Positions 1-8,976 of a stretch of DNA of 64,000 nt are shown here, piece by piece (position 1 is the stretch's first letter; every line of letters begins with the position of its first letter). The notes under the pieces were generated by a model. The model was not told the DNA's origin and ran no database searches. It saw only the letters and a program-made list of their open reading frames with translations. The DNA comes from Verrucomicrobiaceae bacterium UBA7681 (lineage in GTDB: Bacteria > Verrucomicrobiota > Verrucomicrobiia > Verrucomicrobiales > Verrucomicrobiaceae), in NCBI GenBank assembly GCA_002482965.1, contig DLGZ01000048.1, positions 266,969 to 330,968 on the forward strand, read 5' to 3'. Made by a program: the position numbers and the translations under genes.

Positions 1-438
1 CCGAAGGGCCTGATGGGCAAAACGAAAGCCGGAGGCAAACAGGCGATTCATGCGCTCTGGAGCCGCCGCCATAGCACGAAGTTCAATGGCGCCTGCTACA
101 TCGTCCAGCGCGGTGCGGAGGCGATCTACTCAGCCGAAGGCAAGGCGCAGGTCAAGGCGCTGATCGAGCACTACATGGGCAATGCTACATTGCTGGTCGA
201 GGCTTGTAAGAAAGCGGGGCTGCAGGTCTTTGGTGGCGTCAATGCGCCTTATGTCTGGGTCGGCTGCCCGAGCGGCGTGACGAGCTGGCAGATGTTCGAC
301 AAGATGCTGAATGAAGCGAATGTGGTGATCACTCCTGGCAGCGGCTTCGGCAGTGCCGGAGAGGGGTACTTCCGTATTAGTGCGTTTAACAGCCGCGCGA
401 ATGTGGAGGAGGTGTGCCGGCGGATTGCGAAGCTGTAG
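1..438 (+). CDS. dapL: LL-diaminopimelate aminotransferase, C-terminal part (5' end outside window)
   Basis: The reading frame is open from base 1, so this is the last 145 residues of a longer gene. The C-terminal end carries NVVITPGSGFGSAGEGYFRI followed by a final helix ending in VEEVCRRIAKL, which is the characteristic tail of LL-diaminopimelate aminotransferase, a PLP enzyme converting tetrahydrodipicolinate directly to LL-DAP with glutamate as donor. The small PLP-fold domain and the arginine that binds the substrate carboxylate (in the FRISAFNSR stretch) are present. DapL is typical of Chlamydiae, Verrucomicrobia, plants and some other bacteria, and fits with lysA at 47947-49239. A terminator hairpin follows directly. 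The other catalytic residues lie outside the window and were not seen. Confidence 0.9.
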   Translation, partial: PKGLMGKTKAGGKQAIHALWSRRHSTKFNGACYIVQRGAEAIYSAEGKAQVKALIEHYMGNATLLVEACKKAGLQVFGGVNAPYVWVGCPSGVTSWQMFDKMLNEANVVITPGSGFGSAGEGYFRISAFNSRANVEEVCRRIAKL

Positions 439-464
439 TCCAAGATTCCTGATTTCTTCCTGCG

Positions 465-493
465 TGGGGCGAGCTGAAAAGCTCGCTCCATTT

Positions 494-497
<4 letters not shown>
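465..497 (+). terminator. Rho-independent terminator after dapL
   Basis: An 11-bp stem (TGGGGCGAGCT pairing with AGCTCGCTCCA, one G-T wobble) closes a GAAA tetraloop and is followed by TTTTTAT. It lies 27 bases after the dapL stop and overlaps the 3' end of the convergent dgt gene. The T tract is on the plus strand only, so it mainly serves dapL. Confidence 0.8.
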
Positions 498-1768
<1,271 letters not shown>

Positions 1769-1821
1769 GCGGTGGGTACCGCGATGCTAGCAGGTCGTGG
1801 CGGGCGGGCAAGGCCGCTGCT

Positions 1822-2016
1822 TCAGCGTTCCTTGCGGAAGGCGAACTGCTCAGGAGGCATGTAGGCTCCGTCATTCGAATCTCTTTGCCGACGTTTGCCC
1901 TCGACGAAGGCGGGCTTGAAGGGCAGATGCTGAGTCTTTTCGATCTCGACATCGGTCACACCCTTTGCCCGCAGGCGGCTGCGTTCATAAATTCGATATT
2001 TTTGGATCTCAAGCAT
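1822..2016 (-). CDS. Short hypothetical protein (64 aa)
   Basis: The ATG at 2016 gives a 64-residue charged, soluble protein; a GTG seven codons further up (2037) is the alternative start. It has a basic N-terminal half (IQKYRIYERSRLRAKG) and ends in GAYMPPEQFAFRKER, with no signal peptide, membrane segment or known motif. It sits between dgt (53 bases downstream) and the CoA-binding gene (39 bases upstream) in the same direction, with composition like its neighbours, which favours a real gene. I do not recognise the family and no function is proposed. Confidence 0.5.
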   Translation of the reverse strand: MLEIQKYRIYERSRLRAKGVTDVEIEKTQHLPFKPAFVEGKRRQRDSNDGAYMPPEQFAFRKER

Positions 2017-2055
2017 GGGGGTTACTATCTGAGACACCCAGGCAGTGGGCTGTGT

Positions 2056-2424
2056 TCAAAACTGCCCGATGTTCAGCAGGACCAAGGTGCAGGCTTCCTC
2101 GCAGGCAATTCCCGCTTTTTGCAAAGCATCAGCCAGAGAAGCATTTTCAGCGCCAGGATTGAAAAGGACCCTGCGCGGCTTCAGTGCGATCAGCTTGTCC
2201 TGCAATCCTGATGAGATCGCCGGTCCGACATACATCGTCACTGTATCAACCGGACCCGAGATCAAGCCTAGATCCGCCACCACGGGGATGCCCTCAATCT
2301 CTGCGAGCTTGGGATGCACCGGCACGACTTCATGCCCATGCTTCCGCAGAAGGAGCAGAGCGCGATGGCTGTAACGCTCAGGATTGTTGCTGGCTCCGAC
2401 GATGACGACTCTTTCTTTGTTCAT
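2056..2424 (-). CDS. CoA-binding domain protein (YccU-like)
   Basis: A 122-residue single-domain Rossmann protein of the CoA_binding_2 family. The N-terminus reads VVIVGASNNPERYSHRAL, matching the glycine-rich phosphate loop of these proteins, and the middle holds the conserved VNPGAEN-type motif (here FNPGAENASL, about residue 88) followed by a Cys-containing segment. These proteins bind CoA in vitro in the archetypes, but their cell role is unclear. Its start codon overlaps the stop of the upstream membrane protein gene by ATGA, indicating translational coupling. Confidence 0.85.
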   Translation of the reverse strand: MNKERVVIVGASNNPERYSHRALLLLRKHGHEVVPVHPKLAEIEGIPVVADLGLISGPVDTVTMYVGPAISSGLQDKLIALKPRRVLFNPGAENASLADALQKAGIACEEACTLVLLNIGQF

Positions 2425-2774
2425 GGTTTTTGATCCTCCTCATCCAGATGGAAATGATGCAGGGCACGATGCGCCGCCGGTGCGAGCACGATGCCCATGA
2501 CCGAAATGAAAACCAGCCCGCTGAAGAGGGCATAGAAAGAGGCGAAGACTTTGGCGGCATCTGATGGCAGATCTCCCATGGGCCCCATGCCGCCCAGAAT
2601 CATCGAGGCGTTCAACAGGCTGTCGATCCAGCTGAATCTGGCGATGTAATGGTAACCCAGGATGCCGATGCCGAGCGCCACACTGATGACGATCACCGCT
2701 ATGGAGGCATACTTGATGACCCGCCGGGCAAACACCCAGCGCGGGGCAAGAGGATCGGAGCGCGATTCAAACAT
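2421..2774 (-). CDS. Small two-helix membrane protein, potassium-channel-like
   Basis: A 117-residue integral membrane protein. TM1 lies at about 19-43, a WIDSLLNASMIL stretch (49-60) looks like a pore helix, GGMGPMGD (61-68) sits where a K+ channel filter would be, and TM2 runs at about 75-98, with a charged C-terminus HLDEEDQKP. This TM-P-TM order resembles two-TM ion channels, but the canonical TVGYG is not present, so ion selectivity cannot be inferred. It lies 6 bases after the WD40-cytochrome gene and overlaps the CoA-binding gene by ATGA. A non-channel membrane protein with a similar hydropathy pattern is the alternative. Confidence 0.7.
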   Translation of the reverse strand: MFESRSDPLAPRWVFARRVIKYASIAVIVISVALGIGILGYHYIARFSWIDSLLNASMILGGMGPMGDLPSDAAKVFASFYALFSGLVFISVMGIVLAPAAHRALHHFHLDEEDQKP

Positions 2775-2780
2775 GGTGTG

Positions 2781-4109
2781 CTACCATCCCGGTGACGCCA
2801 CGAATTGCAACACTGGCTCGGCCTTTCCGATTTCGTTGATGCGCACCCTGCCGTCATGACAGCCGGTGATGATCCGCGTGGTTTTGTCGATGCGCTTCAG
2901 CAAGAGGACGTTCACGCGGTCTTCGTAGCGGGTGATCTTGTCTTTGGCCCTGCGGCTTTTCACGTCCACGGATACAACCGCGCCATTACCCAGAGCAGCC
3001 AGGGGTGTTTCGGCATCGAGGAAACCCAGGGCCAGAACCTCGGTGCGGCCGTTTGGTTTGAGCGTGGCATCTTTTTTGCCATCGCCATTGCGATCCCAGC
3101 CGCGGATCTCGCCCTCCACATCGCCGCTGAGGGTTTCTTTGCTGTCCAGGGAGAAGGCGACACTGAGCACCGCGCAATCATGGGCTGTAAAGGTGGCCTC
3201 GATTTCTCCCTTCACGGCGTCAATGCGCTTGGCGGTGCGATCTCGGCTGGCGGTGGCGATGTGCTGGCTGTCGGGAGAGAATGCCATGCCCATGATCCAG
3301 TCTGCATGCGGCTCGATTTGCCATTTCAGTTTGCCGGAGGGGAGTTCAAAACAGCGCACCTGATTGTCAGCGCCGCCACAGGCCAGCAGCTTGCCATCGG
3401 GACTGGCCACCATGGCGAGCACGCAGTCCCGCGCGCTGACCAGACGTTTGCGTTCGGTCGGCTTCGTGGGATTCACCAGCCACACTTCGCCCGAGCGCCC
3501 GGGGACGCCGCCTGCGACGGCGAGCTGCGACTCGGAGATCCAGGCCAGCGCGAGAATGCGTTCGGGCATGCCACCGATGCGAGCCTGGAGTTTCCCTGTT
3601 GTTATATCCCAGAGGGTTGTTTCAAAATAACCGCTGCATGCCAGCGTGCTGCCAGCGGGATTCAGGGCCAGGGCGGTGACTGGCAGCGGGCGCGGATACT
3701 TCTCGGGGGCCTGGACTTTTTCCTTTTCGGGAACGATGGCGCGGAGGGCGGCCTTTTTGTCCGCCAGGTCAAGTTTTGCACCGCTCGCGATCCACTCATG
3801 GATCAGCTTCATTTCCTTTTCGGGCAGTGCATCGGCCTTCTTGGGCATGCGGTCGTCTTCCTCATGCGTGGCGATGAGTCGATACAGCTCGCTCTCACCC
3901 GGCTTGCCCGCCAGCACCGGCGCAATCTCGCTGTCGCCGGGCTTGAGCATAAGTTCGACGGTGTCCAGGCGGTAGCTTCCCTTAGCCTTGCCCGAGCGAT
4001 GGCACTCGACGCACTGGTCGATCAAAATCGGTGCGATCTGCCTGGAGAACGAAATCTCGGCAGCAGGAGCAAGGGCTGTCAGGGCAAGAAAAAGCAGCGG
4101 GCGAAGCAT
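2781..4109 (-). CDS. Secreted planctomycete-type cytochrome c with WD40 repeats
   Basis: I chose the ATG at 4109 (442 aa) because it opens a clean signal peptide (LRPLLFLALTALAPAAE). A frame-open extension to 4184 lacks signal character. Domain order: signal peptide (1-17), a PSCyt1-like domain with the heme motif CVECH at 33-37 and the usual LDTVELMLKPGDSE and RMPKKA segments, then WD40-type repeats from about residue 140 (for example DWIMGMAFSPDSQHIATASRDRT, split around residue 270) to the C-terminus. These proteins are periplasmic, and the heme domain probably has a redox or sensing role. It is the first gene of the minus-strand run down to dgt and is divergent from the creatininase gene with 77 bases between. 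Function is not established for this architecture. Confidence 0.85.
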   Translation of the reverse strand: MLRPLLFLALTALAPAAEISFSRQIAPILIDQCVECHRSGKAKGSYRLDTVELMLKPGDSEIAPVLAGKPGESELYRLIATHEEDDRMPKKADALPEKEMKLIHEWIASGAKLDLADKKAALRAIVPEKEKVQAPEKYPRPLPVTALALNPAGSTLACSGYFETTLWDITTGKLQARIGGMPERILALAWISESQLAVAGGVPGRSGEVWLVNPTKPTERKRLVSARDCVLAMVASPDGKLLACGGADNQVRCFELPSGKLKWQIEPHADWIMGMAFSPDSQHIATASRDRTAKRIDAVKGEIEATFTAHDCAVLSVAFSLDSKETLSGDVEGEIRGWDRNGDGKKDATLKPNGRTEVLALGFLDAETPLAALGNGAVVSVDVKSRRAKDKITRYEDRVNVLLLKRIDKTTRIITGCHDGRVRINEIGKAEPVLQFVASPGW

Positions 4110-4186
4110 GGGGCGTAAAGAAACGTGACCTTGTGGCCGAGTTTGTCGGACGTTGCATCCACCGTTTGCCTCTTTTACATGCACGC

Positions 4187-4963
4187 ATGAGCCCGAGACC
4201 CTGGATCATTGCCGAAACGAACTGGAAACACGTCAAAGCCACGCGCTATGAGGCGGCGGTACTGCCATGGGGGGCAACGGAGGCGCACAACTGGCACCTG
4301 CCCTACGCGACTGATTCGCTGCAGAACGATGCCATCTCCGCCGAGGCGGGCCGCATTGCGTGGGAGGCGGGAGCCAAGGTGGCCATCCTGCCGAACATGC
4401 CTTTCGGCGTACAGACGGGGCAGCTTGATGTGCCGTTCTGCATCAACATGAATCCGACCACGCAGATGATGGTGCTCGAAGACGTCATCAGCAGTTTGGA
4501 AGGCGTGGGTGTGATGAAGTTCGTGATCCTCAACGGGCATGGTGGCAATGACTTCCGGCAGATGCTGCGGGAGCTTCAGGCGAAGCACCCGAAGATGTTT
4601 CTTTCCACTGTCTCGTGGTTCAATGCGGTGAAGGGTGATGACATCTTCAACATCGTGGGTGATCACGCCGACGAACGCGAGACCAGTCTCATGATGCACT
4701 TCCATCCCGATCTGGTGCTGCCGAAAGACGAATGGGGCCCCGGCACTGACAACCGGTGGAAGCTGAAGGCTATCAACGAAAAATGGGCTTGGGCTCAGCG
4801 TGCCTGGAGCAAGGCGACGAATGACACCGGCTCGGGTGATCCGCAGCACAGCACCGCCGAGAAAGGCCGACGCTACTTTGAGGCGCTGGGCGCCAAGATC
4901 GCGACGTATCTGATCGAACTCGCCGCCGCGGACATCAGCGATCTCTACGAGAAATCGAAATGA
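4187..4963 (+). CDS. Creatininase-family amidohydrolase
   Basis: A 258-residue cytoplasmic protein from the ATG at 4187, chosen because the family begins close to the metal-binding motif and upstream codons overlap the divergent gene. Metal ligands are visible: Glu32, His37 and Asp43 in GATEAHNWHLPYATDS, the NGHGGND motif at 116-122, and GDHADERETS at 158-167 with Glu165. Members of this family hydrolyse creatinine or open cyclic amides, and others act in riboflavin/F420 synthesis (arfB-like) or on mycofactocin. The ATGA overlap with an oligopeptide permease gene suggests that the substrate is something imported, such as a cyclic or blocked amide. The exact substrate is unknown. Confidence 0.88.
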   Translation: MSPRPWIIAETNWKHVKATRYEAAVLPWGATEAHNWHLPYATDSLQNDAISAEAGRIAWEAGAKVAILPNMPFGVQTGQLDVPFCINMNPTTQMMVLEDVISSLEGVGVMKFVILNGHGGNDFRQMLRELQAKHPKMFLSTVSWFNAVKGDDIFNIVGDHADERETSLMMHFHPDLVLPKDEWGPGTDNRWKLKAINEKWAWAQRAWSKATNDTGSGDPQHSTAEKGRRYFEALGAKIATYLIELAAADISDLYEKSK

Positions 4964-5880
4964 TTCGCTTCATTGTCAGCCGCATTGTGCAGGGGATCAT
5001 CGTGATCTTCGCGGTGATATGCATTACCTTTGGGCTGTCGAAAATGGTACCTGGCGGTGCGGTGCGGAATGAGCGCTTCATCACCGAGGAGGCCCGGAAG
5101 GCGCAGGATGAGTACTACGGACTGAACAAACCGTGGATCGTGCAGCTTGGACTGCAGCTCAAACACTATGCCACGCTCGACCTGCCGGAGTCGTACCACT
5201 ATAAGGGCCGTGGTGTCGATGAGATCATCGCCTCGGGATTTCCCGTCTCAGCGACGGTGGGTGGTGCGGCGCTGCTGATTGCGCTGGCCATCGGCGTGCC
5301 GCTGGGAGCCTACGCTGCGCTGCGGCCCAACACGCTCGAAGATCGCACGAGCACTGTGGCGGCCACTCTTGGCATTTGCACGCCGAGCATGGTGCTTGGG
5401 CCGCTGATTGCGTTGCTGTTCGGTCTGAAGCTGCGCTGGTTTAATGCCTCGGGCTGGTTTGATGCATCGGACTGGGTGCTTCCGGCGCTCACGCTGGGAA
5501 TCATCTACAGCGCCTACATTGCACGGCTCACGCGCGGGAGCCTGCGCGAGACGCTTGCGCAGGAATTCATCCGCACCGCACGCGCGAAAGGTGCGAGTGA
5601 AAGTTCGGTCGTCTTTCTTCACGCGATGAAGCTTGCCAGCCTGCCGGTGCTTAATTTTCTCGGCCCTGCGGCTGCGGGACTGCTCACGGGTTCGTTCATT
5701 GTTGAAACCGTTTTCCAACTGCCGGGCCTCGGTCAATTTTTCATCTCCGCAGCCACGAACGGTGATCATCAGCTCACGATTGCTATCTCCGTTTTTTACG
5801 CCGCCCTCATCGTCAGCTTCAATCTGCTGGTGGACATCCTGCAGGCCGCGCTCAACCCACGCATCCGACTCCAGGCATGA
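4960..5880 (+). CDS. Oligopeptide/dipeptide ABC transporter permease, DppB/OppB type
   Basis: A 306-residue inner-membrane permease. The N-terminus MIRFIVSRIVQGIIVIFAVICITFGLSKMVPGG is the usual first helix and NDP-like loop of OppB-family permeases, and the cytoplasmic EAA loop (about 195-225) reads LRETLAQEFIRTARAKGAS. It overlaps the upstream creatininase gene by ATGA and the downstream OppC-type gene by ATGA, forming a three-gene unit. No OppD or OppF ATPase follows in the window, so the ATPases must be encoded elsewhere. A binding protein of matching type is encoded at 7282-8910. Confidence 0.93.
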   Translation: MIRFIVSRIVQGIIVIFAVICITFGLSKMVPGGAVRNERFITEEARKAQDEYYGLNKPWIVQLGLQLKHYATLDLPESYHYKGRGVDEIIASGFPVSATVGGAALLIALAIGVPLGAYAALRPNTLEDRTSTVAATLGICTPSMVLGPLIALLFGLKLRWFNASGWFDASDWVLPALTLGIIYSAYIARLTRGSLRETLAQEFIRTARAKGASESSVVFLHAMKLASLPVLNFLGPAAAGLLTGSFIVETVFQLPGLGQFFISAATNGDHQLTIAISVFYAALIVSFNLLVDILQAALNPRIRLQA

Positions 5881-6746
5881 GCAGCAACACCGGGCTAAGT
5901 CTTTCTCCGATGCGTGCCGCATGGCAGCGGCTGATGCGGCAGCGCATGAACGCGTGGGCGCTGTGGTTTCTCGTCGTACTCGTGCTGCTATGCGGCGCTG
6001 GCCCGGAACTCTCTCCGTACGATCAGTCGCAGCAGGACCTCGAACTTAAGGCCACGAATCCCAGCACTGCGCACTGGCTGGGCACGGACCCGCTGGGACG
6101 TGACATGCTGACGCGCATCCTACACGGAGGGCGTGTGTCCTTGGAGGTCGGATTGCTCGCCACGGCGGTCGCGTCGATCATTGGTGTGCTTTATGGCATG
6201 ACCGCCGGCCTCGCCGGTGGCCGCATGGATGCGGCGATGATGCGCATCGTGGACATCCTCTATGCGTTTCCCTTCATCAACTTCGTCATCCTGCTCATGG
6301 CCATCGTCGGGCGTGAGTTCTGGCTCATCTTTGTGGCTATTGGTGCGGTGGAGTGGCTGACGATGGCGCGAGTAGTACGCGGGCAGGTGCTGGCGCTGAA
6401 GAATCTTGAGTTCATCATTGCGGCGCGGGCCTGCGGTGCGGGCTTCTGGCACATCGTCTGGAAACACCTGCTGCCGAATGTGATGGGACCGGTCATTATT
6501 TATGCCAGTCTCACGGTGCCGGGCGTCATGCTGCTGGAGGCGGCACTGAGTTTTCTCGGGCTCGGCATTCAACCGCCGGATGCGAGCTGGGGCGTGCTGA
6601 TCCAGGAAGGGGCTAAGGCCGTGGAGAGCTATCCCTGGCTGCTGATTTACCCCGGCATCTTTTTTTCCACCACGCTGCTCGCGCTCAATCTGCTGGGGGA
6701 TGGTCTGCGTGATGCGTTCGATCCGAAGTCGATGTCACAGCAATAA
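5877..6746 (+). CDS. Oligopeptide/dipeptide ABC transporter permease, DppC/OppC type
   Basis: A 289-residue inner-membrane permease. The N-terminal region has one helix (about 21-40) and the conserved HWLGTDPLGRDMLTRILHGGRVSL segment (about 62-85, two halves of the family motif), and the EAA loop near 165-195 reads VRGQVLALKNLEFIIAARACGAG. It pairs with the OppB-type protein encoded just upstream and overlaps it by ATGA. The two permeases form the membrane channel of a peptide-type importer. Confidence 0.93.
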   Translation: MSSNTGLSLSPMRAAWQRLMRQRMNAWALWFLVVLVLLCGAGPELSPYDQSQQDLELKATNPSTAHWLGTDPLGRDMLTRILHGGRVSLEVGLLATAVASIIGVLYGMTAGLAGGRMDAAMMRIVDILYAFPFINFVILLMAIVGREFWLIFVAIGAVEWLTMARVVRGQVLALKNLEFIIAARACGAGFWHIVWKHLLPNVMGPVIIYASLTVPGVMLLEAALSFLGLGIQPPDASWGVLIQEGAKAVESYPWLLIYPGIFFSTTLLALNLLGDGLRDAFDPKSMSQQ

Positions 6747-6824
6747 GTGAAAAATATTTTCGTGCGGGCTGAATAGTCTCGAAGCAGGCACGTCAGAGAG
6801 TGCGGATACCAATTCCACACACTC

Positions 6825-7169
6825 ATGAAAACACTCTTCTCCGTCCTCGCTGCAGCCGCTGTTCTTGGTTTTGCAGCTCCCTCCAATGCCAAGGCCGAAT
6901 GCCAGGGTCAAACCCGTGTCGTAGGCTACACTTCCTGCGGCACCCCCATCGTCGCCGTTTACCAGATCGTCGGTTACGACGGCTACGGACGTCCGATCGG
7001 GCAGTGGGTAACGCATGGGGCGCAGGGTGGCTACGGGTATGGTGCGGTGCAGCGCCCTGTCGTTGTTCGGCCTAGCATCAGTTTCGGCTTTGGTGGTTTC
7101 AACTCCGGCTGCAATACCGGTCATGGCTACCAGCACGGCTCCAGCCATCATCGTGGTTTCCGCAGGTAG
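6825..7169 (+). CDS. Small secreted Gly/Tyr-rich protein of unknown function
   Basis: A 114-residue protein with a good signal peptide (KTLFSVLAAAAVLGF, cleavage probably after SNAKA at about 24). The mature part has two early cysteines, repeated YDGYGRPIGQ- and GYGYG-like segments, and a C-terminus rich in His, Gly and Ser. It resembles small structural or envelope proteins often found in Verrucomicrobia, but I do not recognise a named family. It is monocistronic: 78 bases separate it from the permease gene and a strong terminator follows at 7203-7236. Confidence 0.75.
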   Translation: MKTLFSVLAAAAVLGFAAPSNAKAECQGQTRVVGYTSCGTPIVAVYQIVGYDGYGRPIGQWVTHGAQGGYGYGAVQRPVVVRPSISFGFGGFNSGCNTGHGYQHGSSHHRGFRR

Positions 7170-7202
7170 TAGCGCGGAAAACTGACTGATAGCTGCCCGA
7201 CG

Positions 7203-7236
7203 CGGCCTCGCCTGTAAATGGCGAGGCCGTTTTGTT
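7203..7236 (+). terminator. Rho-independent terminator
   Basis: A perfect 10-bp GC-rich stem (CGGCCTCGCC and GGCGAGGCCG) with a 7-base loop (TGTAAAT) is followed by TTTTGTT. It closes the transcript of the small secreted protein 33 bases after its stop codon. Confidence 0.88.
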
Positions 7237-7281
7237 GATGCCTTCGTTGCAAGAATGACGTGCATCGTGTCATGTTTGCGC

Positions 7282-8910
7282 ATGCGCTGGATTTTTCGTA
7301 TCCTCTTTCTCGCCGCCTGTCTCGGCGGCATCGCGTGGTTTCATCACGTACGCACGCACCGGCCTACACGTGTCGAGGAGGCCAATCGTGCTGGCATTCT
7401 TCTGGCCGGCAACGGCAGCGAACCTGCCACACTGGATCCTCATCTCGCCAGCGGTCAGCCGGAGCATATGATCTTCCATGCGCTCTTCGAAGGCCTCATC
7501 GCCCCAGCGCCTGAAAATCCTGATGGTGATGCGCCAGGAGCCGCCGCCTCGTGGACCTCCGACCGCTTCACCGTCTGGACCTTCAAACTCCAGCCACAGG
7601 GCAAATGGAGCGATGGCACAGCGCTGACGGCCGCTGATTTTGTTTACTCTTACCAGCGCATTTTGACGGCTCAGCTCGGCGCTGATTACGCGAGCATGCT
7701 TTACCCCATGCTCAACGCCGAGGAGTTCCATACCGGCAAGATCAAGGACTTCTCCCAAGTGGGCGTGAAGGCCATCGATCCGCTCACACTGCAGATCACG
7801 CTGAAAGGACCCGCTCCCTATCTGCCCAGCATGCTCAAGCACTACGCGTGGTTTCCCCTGCCGAAGCAGGCCATCGAAAAATTTGGCAAGATGACCGACC
7901 GCAACACGCGCTGGACCCGACCTGCGAACATGGTGTGCAACGGCCCCTTCAAACTCAAGAGCTGGCAGGTCAATCAAGCTCTCGAAGTCGAACGGAACCC
8001 GAACTACTGGGACGCGGCCACGGTCAAGCTCAACGGCATCATCTTCCTCCCGATCTCCAGCGACACCACGGAGGAACTCGCCTTCCATGACGGCCAGCTT
8101 CATGTGACACTGACAATGCCGCTGTCCAAGATCCCGGCCTACAGCGAGAGCAAGTCGCCTTATTATCACAATGACCCGCTGCTCAGCGTTTACATATACC
8201 GCTGCAACACCAAGAAAAAGCCTTTCGACAATCCGCTGGTGCGGCGTGCCCTCGCTTTGGCGATCGACCGCGAAAGCATCACGCGGAACATTCTCCGTGC
8301 CGGACAGCAGCCTGCCACAGGCCTCACCCCGCCAGGTTGCAACGCTGACTACCATGTTCCGAATATCATGCGCTTCGACCCCGCCGAGGCGAGGCGGCTG
8401 CTGGCCGAGGCTGGCTTCCCAGATGGCAAAGGGTTTCCCCCGTTCGACATCCTCATCAACACGAGCGAGTCCCATCGTTCGCTCGCGCAAGCCGTGCAGG
8501 CCATGTGGAAGGAGCATCTCCACATTCCGGCTGGCGTTTTAAACCAGGACTGGGGTGTGTATCTCGAATCTCAGCGCAAGTTTGATTATCAAATCGCCCG
8601 CTTTGGCTGGGTGGGTGACTATCTCGACCCCTCCACCTTTCTCGCGATCTGGCAGACCGGCGACGGCAACAACAACACTGGCTGGGGCAACCAGCGCTAC
8701 GATGAACTCATCCATCAAAGCTTCCAAGAAGGTGATGTCTCCAAACGACTGCAACTCCTAAGTGAGGCCGAAACCATTCTGCTCAATGAGGCCCCCATGC
8801 TGCCGGTGTATTGGTACACGCATTCGTATCTGATGCGCACGGAGGTCAAAGGACTGCTGCCATCCCTCCTCGAACATCGCTGCTACAAGGCGGTGGAGTT
8901 GAAGCCGTGA
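7282..8910 (+). CDS. Oligopeptide ABC transporter substrate-binding protein (OppA/SBP_bac_5)
   Basis: A 542-residue extracytoplasmic solute-binding protein of family 5. The start at 7282 opens an N-terminal hydrophobic helix (RWIFRILFLAACLGGIAWF), which may be a signal peptide or an uncleaved anchor since no lipobox is visible; an upstream ATG at 7255 is possible. Family marks include the N-terminal SEPATLDPHLAS, WTFKLQPQGKWSDGTALTA, and FDNPLVRRALALAIDRE. The product probably feeds the OppB/OppC-type permeases encoded at 4960-6746, although a separate terminator lies between them. A bidirectional terminator follows. Confidence 0.9.
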   Translation: MRWIFRILFLAACLGGIAWFHHVRTHRPTRVEEANRAGILLAGNGSEPATLDPHLASGQPEHMIFHALFEGLIAPAPENPDGDAPGAAASWTSDRFTVWTFKLQPQGKWSDGTALTAADFVYSYQRILTAQLGADYASMLYPMLNAEEFHTGKIKDFSQVGVKAIDPLTLQITLKGPAPYLPSMLKHYAWFPLPKQAIEKFGKMTDRNTRWTRPANMVCNGPFKLKSWQVNQALEVERNPNYWDAATVKLNGIIFLPISSDTTEELAFHDGQLHVTLTMPLSKIPAYSESKSPYYHNDPLLSVYIYRCNTKKKPFDNPLVRRALALAIDRESITRNILRAGQQPATGLTPPGCNADYHVPNIMRFDPAEARRLLAEAGFPDGKGFPPFDILINTSESHRSLAQAVQAMWKEHLHIPAGVLNQDWGVYLESQRKFDYQIARFGWVGDYLDPSTFLAIWQTGDGNNNTGWGNQRYDELIHQSFQEGDVSKRLQLLSEAETILLNEAPMLPVYWYTHSYLMRTEVKGLLPSLLEHRCYKAVELKP

Positions 8911-8914
8911 ACGG

Positions 8915-8959
8915 AAAACAAGAAGGGCGCAGGAAAATTTCCTGCGCCCTTCTTGTTTT
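8915..8959. terminator. Strong bidirectional terminator between convergent genes
   Basis: A perfect 22-bp inverted repeat (arms 8915-8936 and 8938-8959, A-rich outer and GC-rich inner part) can fold on either strand and ends in a T-rich arm both ways. It lies 4 bases after the OppA-type gene and 17 bases after the end of the heparinase-like gene, so it can end both the plus-strand transcript and the long minus-strand operon. Confidence 0.88.
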
Positions 8960-8976
8960 GAAAGCTCTCGCTCGAA

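Noticed and set aside
2805..4118. 437-codon plus-strand open frame opposite the WD40-cytochrome gene
   Set aside because: It has no recognisable domain, while the minus-strand gene has a signal peptide, heme motif and repeats.
7270..8523. 417-codon minus-strand open frame opposite the oligopeptide-binding protein
   Set aside because: The plus strand has family 5 binding-protein motifs throughout; the minus frame is rich in Arg and Glu with no motif.
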